Below, one piece after another: positions 1 to 6,403 of a DNA stretch of 19,310 nucleotides; position 1 is the stretch's first letter; each line of letters begins with the position of its first letter. This DNA comes from Blastocatellia bacterium. Lineage in GTDB: Bacteria > Acidobacteriota > Blastocatellia > Pyrinomonadales > Pyrinomonadaceae. The stretch is from positions 1 through 19,310 of the forward strand of contig JACDAY010000178.1 in NCBI GenBank assembly GCA_013695195.1, given 5' to 3'. The position numbers and the translations under genes are program-made. A model generated the notes under the pieces. That model did not search any database and had not been told where the DNA came from. It worked only from the letters and a program-made list of their open reading frames with translations.

Positions 1-238
1 GATCCGCACGCCGCGAACCGGCGCTCTCTACTAGCCGTTCGACACTCAAACCGTCTTGTCTAACAAACTGAGAAGAAACGCGGGGCGTCGTAGTCTGCGA
101 TGGAATGGCTGGACTCTGTTGCGGGTACACGACAGATGCAAATGCAATAAAAGCCAGTCCCAATGGCAGAATGAATCCCGAACACAAGTTCATTAGGATC
201 GGCTTTTTTAGACCCGGGTCATCTTTTGTTCGAAACAT
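1..238 (-). CDS. Outer-membrane efflux (TolC/CzcC-like) protein, N-terminal fragment
   Basis: The reading frame is open from an ATG at 238 to the window edge, giving 79 codons. The protein starts with a charged stretch and then a hydrophobic segment (about residues 14-38, including FILPLGLAFIAFASVV), which fits an export signal. A Ser/Thr/Pro-rich linker follows, then GLSVERLVESAGSRRAD, which resembles the first helix of TolC/CzcC proteins (GLsleqaverAlarnpeL). It starts 14 nt after the stop of the preceding gene on the same strand, so the two are probably co-transcribed. That layout fits a CzcCBA/CusCBA-type metal efflux operon continuing to the left. No Shine-Dalgarno sequence is visible. 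The family call rests on a short N-terminus only; another exported protein is possible. Confidence 0.5.
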   Translation of the reverse strand, partial: MFRTKDDPGLKKPILMNLCSGFILPLGLAFIAFASVVYPQQSPAIPSQTTTPRVSSQFVRQDGLSVERLVESAGSRRAD

Positions 239-252
239 TAGTTTGCTTTGAC

Positions 253-876
253 TCAAGCTGAAACTGCCTCTTCATTCAGAGATTCGCTGCCGGCGAACCG
301 CCACACAAAGTAAACCAAACCGCCGAGAAGGATCACTACAAATCCAAAAATTAGCGCTAGTGCCGCACTCCTAAACCAGGAAGTTTCGCCGCCAGACGAG
401 GAAATAGGGGTGTTTACTTCAACGCCCGAAAAGGTAGCGGTATCAGTTTCGCCTTCGTAAGATAATTTGGTGCGCAAGACATAATTTCCTTGCGGCAAGG
501 CAGGAATGCTCACATTATACATCCCCGGTTGGTCGCTTGCTGCCATTGTCGTGGTAGATATTATGCCATTGGCCGACTCGATCTCAATAACCGCGGGAAC
601 ATTCCCCACAGGTTCGTTAGAATCAAATTTTGTGATGAACAGCCGGGCAAATGTCGCGGTATCAGGCTCCAATACCGGATGTTTGATCATCAATTCGAAA
701 TCACCCAAACGAGTGGAATGGGAAACCGTCCCTTTTTCGTTTGACGTGGTTTTCGTTTTTTGTTCGCCATGATCCTCGTCCCCATGGCCAAAAACGACCG
801 CCGGCGAGGTAGACAATACAATTATTCCGATAAATGACAGGCGGCAAATGACTTTCCAAAACAAAATTTGCAACAT
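253..876 (-). CDS. Exported His-rich, C-terminally membrane-anchored protein, probably metal-efflux associated
   Basis: The protein has 207 aa from the ATG at 876. An in-frame TTG at 924 would add 16 polar residues before the signal peptide, so the ATG is preferred. Residues 1-30 form a signal peptide (LSFIGIIVLSTSPAVVFG). The sequence right after it, HGDEDHGE, is rich in His and acidic residues and could bind metal. A domain of about 120 residues rich in predicted beta strands follows (about 45-160); it resembles small periplasmic beta-sandwich proteins. A single membrane helix lies at about 171-192 (ALALIFGFVVILLGGLVYFVWRF), then a short acidic tail. The precise family is not recognised; FixH/YtkA-like or CopC-like folds are possible. 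The adjacent downstream TolC-like start and the His-rich motif suggest a role in metal efflux, which is inference. Confidence 0.7.
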   Translation of the reverse strand: MLQILFWKVICRLSFIGIIVLSTSPAVVFGHGDEDHGEQKTKTTSNEKGTVSHSTRLGDFELMIKHPVLEPDTATFARLFITKFDSNEPVGNVPAVIEIESANGIISTTTMAASDQPGMYNVSIPALPQGNYVLRTKLSYEGETDTATFSGVEVNTPISSSGGETSWFRSAALALIFGFVVILLGGLVYFVWRFAGSESLNEEAVSA

Positions 877-961
877 AATCCAGTCATTAGATGCAAGCCC
901 TGTGCCTGAGCGAGCGCAAAACAATTCCCTTTTTAACTATCTTAAAACGGCGCGAGGTTCG

Positions 962-1023
962 ACAATATTGTTCACAATCGAGCATCGATGTCTGTTTTCA
1001 GACAGATCGAAATAGACATCGAT
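962..1023. promoter_or_regulatory. Cluster of inverted repeats between receiver gene and efflux genes
   Basis: Three dyads sit close together. A perfect 10-bp palindrome ACAATATTGT lies at 962-971. A perfect 10-bp inverted repeat has arms ATCGATGTCT (984-993) and AGACATCGAT (1014-1023). Overlapping its left arm is a 6-bp hairpin, TGTCTG-TTTT-CAGACA (989-1004). The two hairpins are mutually exclusive, as in a switch or overlapping operators. No T-run follows on the minus strand, so a simple terminator is unlikely. The region lies upstream of the efflux-like genes, and operator sites for a metal-responsive regulator are a reasonable guess. Confidence 0.4.
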
Positions 1024-1096
1024 TTTAAAAAAGATTATTCTTTATTTTTTTAATGAAAGTGCTCATACACGAACACCATTTAGCCTGGCTATATTT

Positions 1097-1456
1097 TCAA
1101 GCAAGATGCCTCTCAATGGCTTGCTTAAGTTCCGTAAAATCCAACGGCTTATACAATATTTCACTGCATCCTGCTTCGACGGCTTTTTCGTCAAAATTGC
1201 GATATGCGGTAAGGACGATCACAGGTATGTCGGCGGTTGTAGAAAAAGATTTCAGAAATTGTGTGGCTTGAAAACCGTCCATGTGAGGCATGGCTATGTC
1301 CATTAATATAAGATCGGGCTTATTTATCGTTGCCTTTTCGACCGCTTCTATGCCGTCGTGCGCTTCATCGACTTCGTAGCCGTATTGTTCCAGCATTATC
1401 CGCTCCATCTTCCGTGCATCATTCGAATCTTCCACCAATAAAATTCTTTTCGCCAT
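1097..1456 (-). CDS. Stand-alone response-regulator receiver protein (CheY-like)
   Basis: The protein has 119 aa from an ATG at 1456, preceded by a good Shine-Dalgarno sequence (AGGAG, 7 nt upstream). The frame stays open further upstream to 1591, but the extra sequence is unrelated to the fold. It is a receiver domain only: acidic pair E9-D10, phosphoacceptor D53 (LILMDIAMPHMDG), T83 (VIVLTAY) and K103 (LYKP) are all present. There is no output domain, so it would act by protein-protein contact or as a phosphorelay intermediate. No histidine kinase is in the window. It follows the UvrC-like gene on the same strand after 82 bp and could be read through from it, but its own ribosome-binding site and the gap make functional linkage uncertain. 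Confidence 0.92.
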   Translation of the reverse strand: MAKRILLVEDSNDARKMERIMLEQYGYEVDEAHDGIEAVEKATINKPDLILMDIAMPHMDGFQATQFLKSFSTTADIPVIVLTAYRNFDEKAVEAGCSEILYKPLDFTELKQAIERHLA

Positions 1457-1538
1457 GTATCTGCTCCTGTATACCAAAGCCTTGTGGCAATAATAAGTCG
1501 GAAAAGAGACCAAACGCAATACTAATCCGCTTTTTCGT

Positions 1539-3176
1539 TTAGTGCGCCTTGATCGGACGCAAATCGCCCGCATCGCCGTTCGGATCATCATAACGGATAG
1601 GGATAATAGGCGGGCGGATTTTACGGGATTTGCCTTCGCGGTTATTTTTTTGATCCAGCAAAATCCGGACTACTTTTTCCTTGCTGAAAAGTTCGCGAAG
1701 TTGAAATTCACCGATTTCCAATATCTTTTTTATAGAGCCGAACTTTACAAGCAGCATCTGCCGTTCGTTTTCATTCAAGGACGGCAAAATTGCTGCCAGC
1801 TCGTAAAAATAACCCATATCGCGGCTTTGGCGATGGGCTGAATTGGCAAGCTCATGAGCTTCATCACGCAGGATTTGCAAAACTCTCATCGCCTCGTTAT
1901 TTGCGTCAAACTCTATCCGGCGGCCGTCTTCCATAATAAAATGCGAAATATCTGAGTGTTTTCCTCTCGGCTTTACCGCAGCGATCATAATAAACCTTCG
2001 GTCAGCGGAATTACCCACGCCTTTTAAAGCCGCCTTAAGATGCGATAAACCGCCGTCGATTATTACAAGATCGGGAAGATTCTCTGATTTGCGAAGAAAT
2101 CTTTCTGCCGTAAATTCGTGCAGGCTTTCAAGCTCATTTATACCTTCGAAAAACCGGTATTTGTATCGCTCGATGATAAATCTTCCGTTTTGCCAGACGG
2201 ACACAGCCGCCGCAAGATCGTTTCCCGAAATATGCGCGACATCAAAGGCTTCGATACGAGCAGGCTTTGTTTTCAGACCAAATATCTTCTTTAATTCACT
2301 CTGAATCTCGGACGGATTTTTTTTCGGCGAAAGGTTCTTGAGGTCGTCTTCATGCTGCGTGCGGCCGAGGGCGCGAATTGCGGTAATCGTCGTGGAATTT
2401 TCTTTTAAGACAACAATCTTCACGTTTCGCCGAAACATTTGACTCAAACGCTGCGATAATTCCCTTCTTTGCGGAAAATCACGGGACACGCGAATTTCCC
2501 GCGGCGTGTTAAACCGGTAAAATTGTTGGATCACATCAGCCAAAGCCTGTTCGGGTGGAACGCCTGACAGCGAATCGAAAACAAATATGCGCGAGCCCAG
2601 CATTCGCATCCTGCGCGTTGTAACCAAAAAGATTTTTATGTCTTCGGAATTTTCTTCGAGAATAAAAGTATCGACGGCATCATCAAGCCACACTTGTCGC
2701 CTTTTATCCTGCCAAAAACTATTTACGTTTTGATAAACATTCCGAAAAAATAATGCTCTTTCGAAATCTTCCCGGCCGGCCGCACCTCCCATGAAACTAA
2801 TGATCTCCGATTCAAAGCTCTTTCTTTTGTTCCCGAGAAAAAGCCGCGCCAACTCCACGACCTCAAAATATTCAGCTCGGCCGCACAAACTTTTCACGCA
2901 CGGCGCGACGCATCTTTTCGAGTAATACTGCGTGCATGGCACTTCAAAATTACCGTCAATTTCTATGTAACAAGTTCGCAGGCGAAAGGTTTGATTTAGA
3001 AAATCGATCAAAATCCTGGCCGTCGAACGCGTTAAAAACGGCCCGAAATATTCGGCATTGTCGCTTTCTATCTTCCGCGTCGCGAGAAGCCGTGGAAATG
3101 TTTCCCGTGTCAATTTTATATGCGGATAAAGCGGCTGCCCGGCAATTGAAAATCGAAATTGTTTATTTTGAGACAT
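1539..3176 (-). CDS. UvrC-like nuclease lacking the GIY-YIG domain
   Basis: UvrC makes the dual incision in nucleotide excision repair. Its N-terminal GIY-YIG domain cuts 3' and its C-terminal RNase H-like domain cuts 5' of the lesion. This 545-aa protein starts where UvrC's GIY-YIG domain ends: YPHIKLTRETFPRLL and YFGPFLTRS are at residues 17-50. Four cysteines C69, C81, C89 and C93 have the spacing (12, 8, 4) of the UvrC Fe-S cluster. A weak UVR-like helical pair lies at about 112-160. The RNase H-like domain keeps D312 (RIEAFDVAH), D374 (LVIIDGG) and H441 (RDEAH), matching the catalytic Asp-Asp-His set. A degenerate helix-hairpin-helix region is at about 458-508, followed by a basic tail. 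The ATG at 3176 overlaps the ligase stop by 14 nt, suggesting translational coupling. The frame is open to 3344, but that part overlaps conserved ligase sequence. An alternative ATG is at 3197. It is probably part of a DNA-repair operon. Confidence 0.85.
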   Translation of the reverse strand: MSQNKQFRFSIAGQPLYPHIKLTRETFPRLLATRKIESDNAEYFGPFLTRSTARILIDFLNQTFRLRTCYIEIDGNFEVPCTQYYSKRCVAPCVKSLCGRAEYFEVVELARLFLGNKRKSFESEIISFMGGAAGREDFERALFFRNVYQNVNSFWQDKRRQVWLDDAVDTFILEENSEDIKIFLVTTRRMRMLGSRIFVFDSLSGVPPEQALADVIQQFYRFNTPREIRVSRDFPQRRELSQRLSQMFRRNVKIVVLKENSTTITAIRALGRTQHEDDLKNLSPKKNPSEIQSELKKIFGLKTKPARIEAFDVAHISGNDLAAAVSVWQNGRFIIERYKYRFFEGINELESLHEFTAERFLRKSENLPDLVIIDGGLSHLKAALKGVGNSADRRFIMIAAVKPRGKHSDISHFIMEDGRRIEFDANNEAMRVLQILRDEAHELANSAHRQSRDMGYFYELAAILPSLNENERQMLLVKFGSIKKILEIGEFQLRELFSKEKVVRILLDQKNNREGKSRKIRPPIIPIRYDDPNGDAGDLRPIKAH

Positions 3177-4791
3177 TAACCGGATTTTGAAACGCATCCA
3201 GCATTTCGTATATCGTGTCGAGAGAATCAGCCTGCTCGATGGTTTTATCGTCGCGCCAACGTAAAATCCGCGGAAAGCGGACCGCAACGCCCGATTTGTG
3301 CCGTGTCGATCTTTGAAGAGCCTCGAACGCGATCTCGAATACAAGCTTTGGTGTAACGCTGCGCACAGGACCGAAAGTTTCTATTGTATTGTCACGGACG
3401 TACCGGTCCACTTTACGTATTTCGGCGTCGGTCAATCCCGAATATGCCTTTGCGAACGGTACAAGATCGATTCCCTTCCAGACAGCGAAAGTATAGTCGG
3501 TAAAGAGGTTTGCCCGTTTCCCCGTGCCTTTTTGCGCATAAATGAGGACGGCATCGATTGTCAGCGGATCGATTTTCCATTTCCACCAATCGCCGCGATG
3601 CCGTCCCGTCCGGTAGGGCGATTCCAGGCGTTTGAGCATAAAGCCTTCGACACCAAGCACCCGGCTTTTTTCGCGAGCAATGCCAAGATCGTTCCAACTA
3701 GCGCCCGCGACAGATTCGGTAACATTCAAAACCTGCCGGGCTTCCGGTCTCAGATTATTTACTAGTTTTTCTAGAAATTCCCTTCGCGTTTTGAAGTCAA
3801 AAGTCCTTATATCGCGTCCCTCAAATTCCATTAGATCATAACACTGGAGGATCACGGGGACCTCGGCCAGAATTTTCGCCGAGAGGTTTTTGCGCCCGAT
3901 CCTTTTTTGCAGTTCGGTAAAAGGCAGCACGCGGCCATCTTTCCACGGCAGAATTTCTCCGTCCAGCACGCTTCCGTTCGGCAGCTGAGCGGCGGCAGCT
4001 GCAATCTCCGGGAACCGCTCCGTTATAAGATCTTCGCCTCGCGACCAGACAAAAACTTCTTCCTTTCGCTTGATAACCTGTGCGCGAATTCCGTCCCATT
4101 TCCACTCCGCTTGCCATTCGGACGTCTGGCCCAAATCCGCGGGCGCAAAGTCCATCTGATGAGCCAGATGAAAAGGAAACGGCCGCGCGATCGGTGTTTC
4201 ATCCGAATCCATTGCAGGATCGATCAAATGGCTGAAAAATTCCGATGTCGGCTCCCAATCGCCCATCGCGCGATGGGTGATTATGTCGGCCGGAAGCTCC
4301 GATATCTGGGAAAGCGCCCGAACGACAAGCTGTTGTGAAACGCCGATTCGAAAACTGCCCGAGATCAATTTGTTATAAACAAGACGCTGCGAATAATTCA
4401 TTTGCGACCACGCCGCGAAAACCTCAGTTCTCTGAATTTCTTCTGCCGAAGTCCGCAAAGGCAGCAGGCGTTGTTCGACCAGAATATGAAGCGGAGTTTC
4501 GTCAACCGTGGTATTATTCGGCAAAAGCAAGGCTATCGTTTCGGCACTGTCGCCGACAGTGTCCCGCGATTCCAGATAAAGCCATTCGGGAATTCCAGCC
4601 AGCTCAATCGCCCACTCCCGAAGCTTTTTTGAAGGAATGATCTGACGCGGTTTGCGTCCCGACAGAAAATAAAAAGCCCACGCCGCATCGCGAGCGTCAG
4701 CCTGATCGAAATAAAACCGCATCGCTTCGATCTTCTCGTTGGTTTTGTTCGTCTGATCAAGCTCGACGTAAAGTTCCGTAAAAAGCTTCAT
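3163..4791 (-). CDS. ATP-dependent DNA ligase, bacterial cisplatin-damage-response type
   Basis: The protein seals DNA nicks using ATP; its 542 aa fit this bacterial family. Domains in order: an N-terminal helical DNA-binding domain (about 1-200, with LVYNKLISGSFRIGVS), the adenylation domain (about 205-405), and a C-terminal OB domain (about 408-530). Nucleotidyltransferase motifs are complete: motif I EWKWDGIR with lysine 231 as the AMP-accepting residue, motif III-like LDGEILPW (277-279), motif IV VEGFMLKR (E382), and motif V WWKWKID (K404, K406). The OB domain ends with VFEIAFEALQRS and GVAVRFPRILRWRDDK, typical of ligase C-termini. It is the DNA ligase that commonly travels with an MBL exonuclease, a DEXH helicase and a phosphoesterase. 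Here the exonuclease gene is upstream and a UvrC-like gene overlaps its end. No clear Shine-Dalgarno sequence precedes the ATG. Confidence 0.95.
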   Translation of the reverse strand: MKLFTELYVELDQTNKTNEKIEAMRFYFDQADARDAAWAFYFLSGRKPRQIIPSKKLREWAIELAGIPEWLYLESRDTVGDSAETIALLLPNNTTVDETPLHILVEQRLLPLRTSAEEIQRTEVFAAWSQMNYSQRLVYNKLISGSFRIGVSQQLVVRALSQISELPADIITHRAMGDWEPTSEFFSHLIDPAMDSDETPIARPFPFHLAHQMDFAPADLGQTSEWQAEWKWDGIRAQVIKRKEEVFVWSRGEDLITERFPEIAAAAAQLPNGSVLDGEILPWKDGRVLPFTELQKRIGRKNLSAKILAEVPVILQCYDLMEFEGRDIRTFDFKTRREFLEKLVNNLRPEARQVLNVTESVAGASWNDLGIAREKSRVLGVEGFMLKRLESPYRTGRHRGDWWKWKIDPLTIDAVLIYAQKGTGKRANLFTDYTFAVWKGIDLVPFAKAYSGLTDAEIRKVDRYVRDNTIETFGPVRSVTPKLVFEIAFEALQRSTRHKSGVAVRFPRILRWRDDKTIEQADSLDTIYEMLDAFQNPVNVSK

Positions 4792-4891
4792 TCTGTAAAT
4801 TAGGGAGTCAGGATTATGAACATAAACTTTATATCAATTCACGGCAGAAAAGACTTTTTCACAATTATGAATTAACACTACTTTTGCTAGT

Positions 4892-5009
4892 GGAGCAGTC
4901 AAAAAATGCTCCGGGCTTTAGCCCAATCAAAAGAATAAATCCTATACAGTCTGATAATTTGGCATAAAGCCTTTTTGTTCTAAACCAAACCTCCAGCTAA
5001 AGCTGGAGG
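4892..5009. repeat. REP/BIME-like palindromic element inside the repair cluster
   Basis: Three hairpins lie in about 120 bp between the exonuclease and ligase genes. GGAGCA (4892-4897) pairs with TGCTCC (4907-4912). GGGCT-TT-AGCCC lies at 4913-4924. CCTCCAGCT-AA-AGCTGGAGG, with a perfect 9-bp stem, lies at 4990-5009. The two outer GC-rich palindromes separated by AT-rich unique DNA have the architecture of REP pairs mobilised by RAYT transposases; that assignment is inference. The 9-bp hairpin lies about 25 nt past the exonuclease stop and could also terminate or stabilise its transcript. On the minus strand only a weak T-rich tract follows, so termination may be partial. Confidence 0.6.
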
Positions 5010-5034
5010 CAATTCATAAAGCAAATGGTTAATT

Positions 5035-6063
5035 TCATTCGTGCTCACCCGTGTTTACAATTTCTTCCTCTGCATCATCGCCGATAAATTGTGTTTTTAG
5101 CGGAACCGCATTCTGTCCGTTTTCATTCAGCCACCGCACGACTTCTTCAATAAAGCCGTGCGTAACATAAACTGTTTCCGCTTCGCTCATCTGGATTGCT
5201 CTCAGCAATTCCGGCCAGTCGGCATGATCCGACAGGACAAATCCGCGGTCGACCGCACGCTGCCGCCTTGCTCCTCGGACCATCATCCACCCGGAAGCAA
5301 AACCGGTAGAATGGCTGCCAAAACGCCGAAGCCAGGTAGATGCTTGAGCTGAAGGCGGTGCGACGATCAACGAACCTGAAAAATCCCTTTTATTCCCGAC
5401 CGACCCGACATACTGCGTTTCGGGCATATCGACGCCTGATTCGCGGTAAGCATCAGTCAACCTCTCAACCGCACCGTGCGTGAAAATCCTGCCAATGGAG
5501 CGGTCGATACCGTTCATCACTCTTTGAGATTTACCGAGCGAGTACGCAAAAATAACCGAAGCCTTTCCTTTTTCCTGATTTCTACGCCACCAGGAATTTA
5601 TCTCCGAAAAAACGAATTTCGTCGGCTGCCATCTGTAGATCGGCAGGCCAAATGTCGCCTCGGTAATAAAGTGATGGCACTTAATAGGCTCGAACGGAGC
5701 GCACGTCTCATCGGGCATCAGCTTATAATCGCCGGAGACGACCCATATCTCGCCTTTAAATTCAACCCGCACCTGCGACGAGCCAAGCACATGCCCGGCC
5801 GGGTGAAAGGAGACCTTAACGCCGTTGAAAAGACCTATTTCACCGTATTTTTGTGTTGAGATTTTTGCCTCGTCGCCAAGACGGATTCGTGAAAGGCGTT
5901 CGCCTTCTGCCGGAACGAGATAATCCTCATTGCCGCGATACGTATGATCGGCATGAGCATGCGTGAGAACAGCTCTCTTTACAGGCTTCCACGGGTCGAT
6001 ATAAAAATCACCCTGCCTGCAATACAAGCCGCGATCAGTCAAAGTAACCAGGCCGCTCTTCAT
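5035..6063 (-). CDS. MBL-fold ligase-associated DNA exonuclease
   Basis: This 342-aa protein is a metallo-beta-lactamase/beta-CASP nuclease of the SNM1/CPSF type, in the group that accompanies bacterial ATP-dependent DNA ligases. The metal site is visible: HAHADH (H35, H37, D39, H40), PAGHVLGS (H91), SGDYKL (D112), SDHADW (H280) and THG (H302). The middle part (about 130-260, including FAYSLGKSQR) matches the beta-CASP insertion. The N-terminus (LVTLTDRGLYCRQGDFYIDPW) is typical of this family, supporting the ATG at 6063, though no Shine-Dalgarno sequence is seen. It heads the repair gene run. The ligase gene starts 243 bp downstream, with a palindromic element between them. Likely role: 5'-end processing before ligation. 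Confidence 0.92.
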   Translation of the reverse strand: MKSGLVTLTDRGLYCRQGDFYIDPWKPVKRAVLTHAHADHTYRGNEDYLVPAEGERLSRIRLGDEAKISTQKYGEIGLFNGVKVSFHPAGHVLGSSQVRVEFKGEIWVVSGDYKLMPDETCAPFEPIKCHHFITEATFGLPIYRWQPTKFVFSEINSWWRRNQEKGKASVIFAYSLGKSQRVMNGIDRSIGRIFTHGAVERLTDAYRESGVDMPETQYVGSVGNKRDFSGSLIVAPPSAQASTWLRRFGSHSTGFASGWMMVRGARRQRAVDRGFVLSDHADWPELLRAIQMSEAETVYVTHGFIEEVVRWLNENGQNAVPLKTQFIGDDAEEEIVNTGEHE

Positions 6064-6072
6064 CCATATATT

Positions 6073-6086
6073 TTACATTATTGTAA
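6073..6086. promoter_or_regulatory. Near-palindrome upstream of the exonuclease start (candidate operator)
   Basis: TTACA-TTAT-TGTAA is a 5-bp inverted repeat with a 4-bp centre. It begins 10 bp upstream of the exonuclease ATG on the minus strand. The size and position suit a repressor site controlling the repair cluster. It does not match the classical LexA boxes I know (GAAC-N4-GTTC or CTG-N10-CAG), and its function is unproven. Confidence 0.3.
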
Positions 6087-6403
6087 GCAATAGGCGACAT
6101 CTTCAGCTTAGGAGAGGTAGACCTCCTGATTTCTGACTTCTGTAAAGAATCTCTTATAGAAGAATTCGGTCACTACCATTCCCGGTTCTGAAATTGATTT
6201 GCTTATCCGGCCGGTGTGAATGTATATTATAAAATCGAAACGGTGAATCAAACCTTCGTTTCCAGTGGCAGCCGGTGTGAGAACGGTTTTCACGAATTGG
6301 CAGGTGCGGTGCACTTCCGCGTTGCTGCACCTGCACGCTTAAAATCATTCCGGCCGTGAGAAATGCTACCTCGCGGCCTCTTTCTTTATAAATCGAAAAA
6401 CGG
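6087..6403. other. Divergent intergenic region between exonuclease and aroB
   Basis: No convincing gene is seen in this stretch. It holds an 8-bp inverted repeat GCAGGTGC (6300-6307) / GCACCTGC (6327-6334) around a GC-rich 19-nt loop, and a 10-bp direct repeat GCCGGTGTGA at 6210-6219 and 6271-6280. An AT-rich tract TGTATATTATAAAAT lies at 6221-6235. Promoters for both flanking genes must lie here, but no hexamer pair with proper spacing stands out. The short reading frames on the minus strand (about 64-68 aa) look accidental. Confidence 0.4.

Noticed and set aside
3177..3344. Upstream extension of the UvrC-like frame, with LFKD and FYVG strings reminiscent of GIY-YIG
   Set aside because: This DNA encodes the conserved OB-domain end of the ligase in another frame. 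The extension lacks the spacing and following residues of a GIY-YIG domain (about 90 aa), so it is a shadow reading.
6108..6348. Two overlapping minus-strand frames of 64-68 aa in the exonuclease-aroB gap
   Set aside because: No ribosome-binding site, no recognisable domain, and they overlap each other in different frames, as expected by chance.
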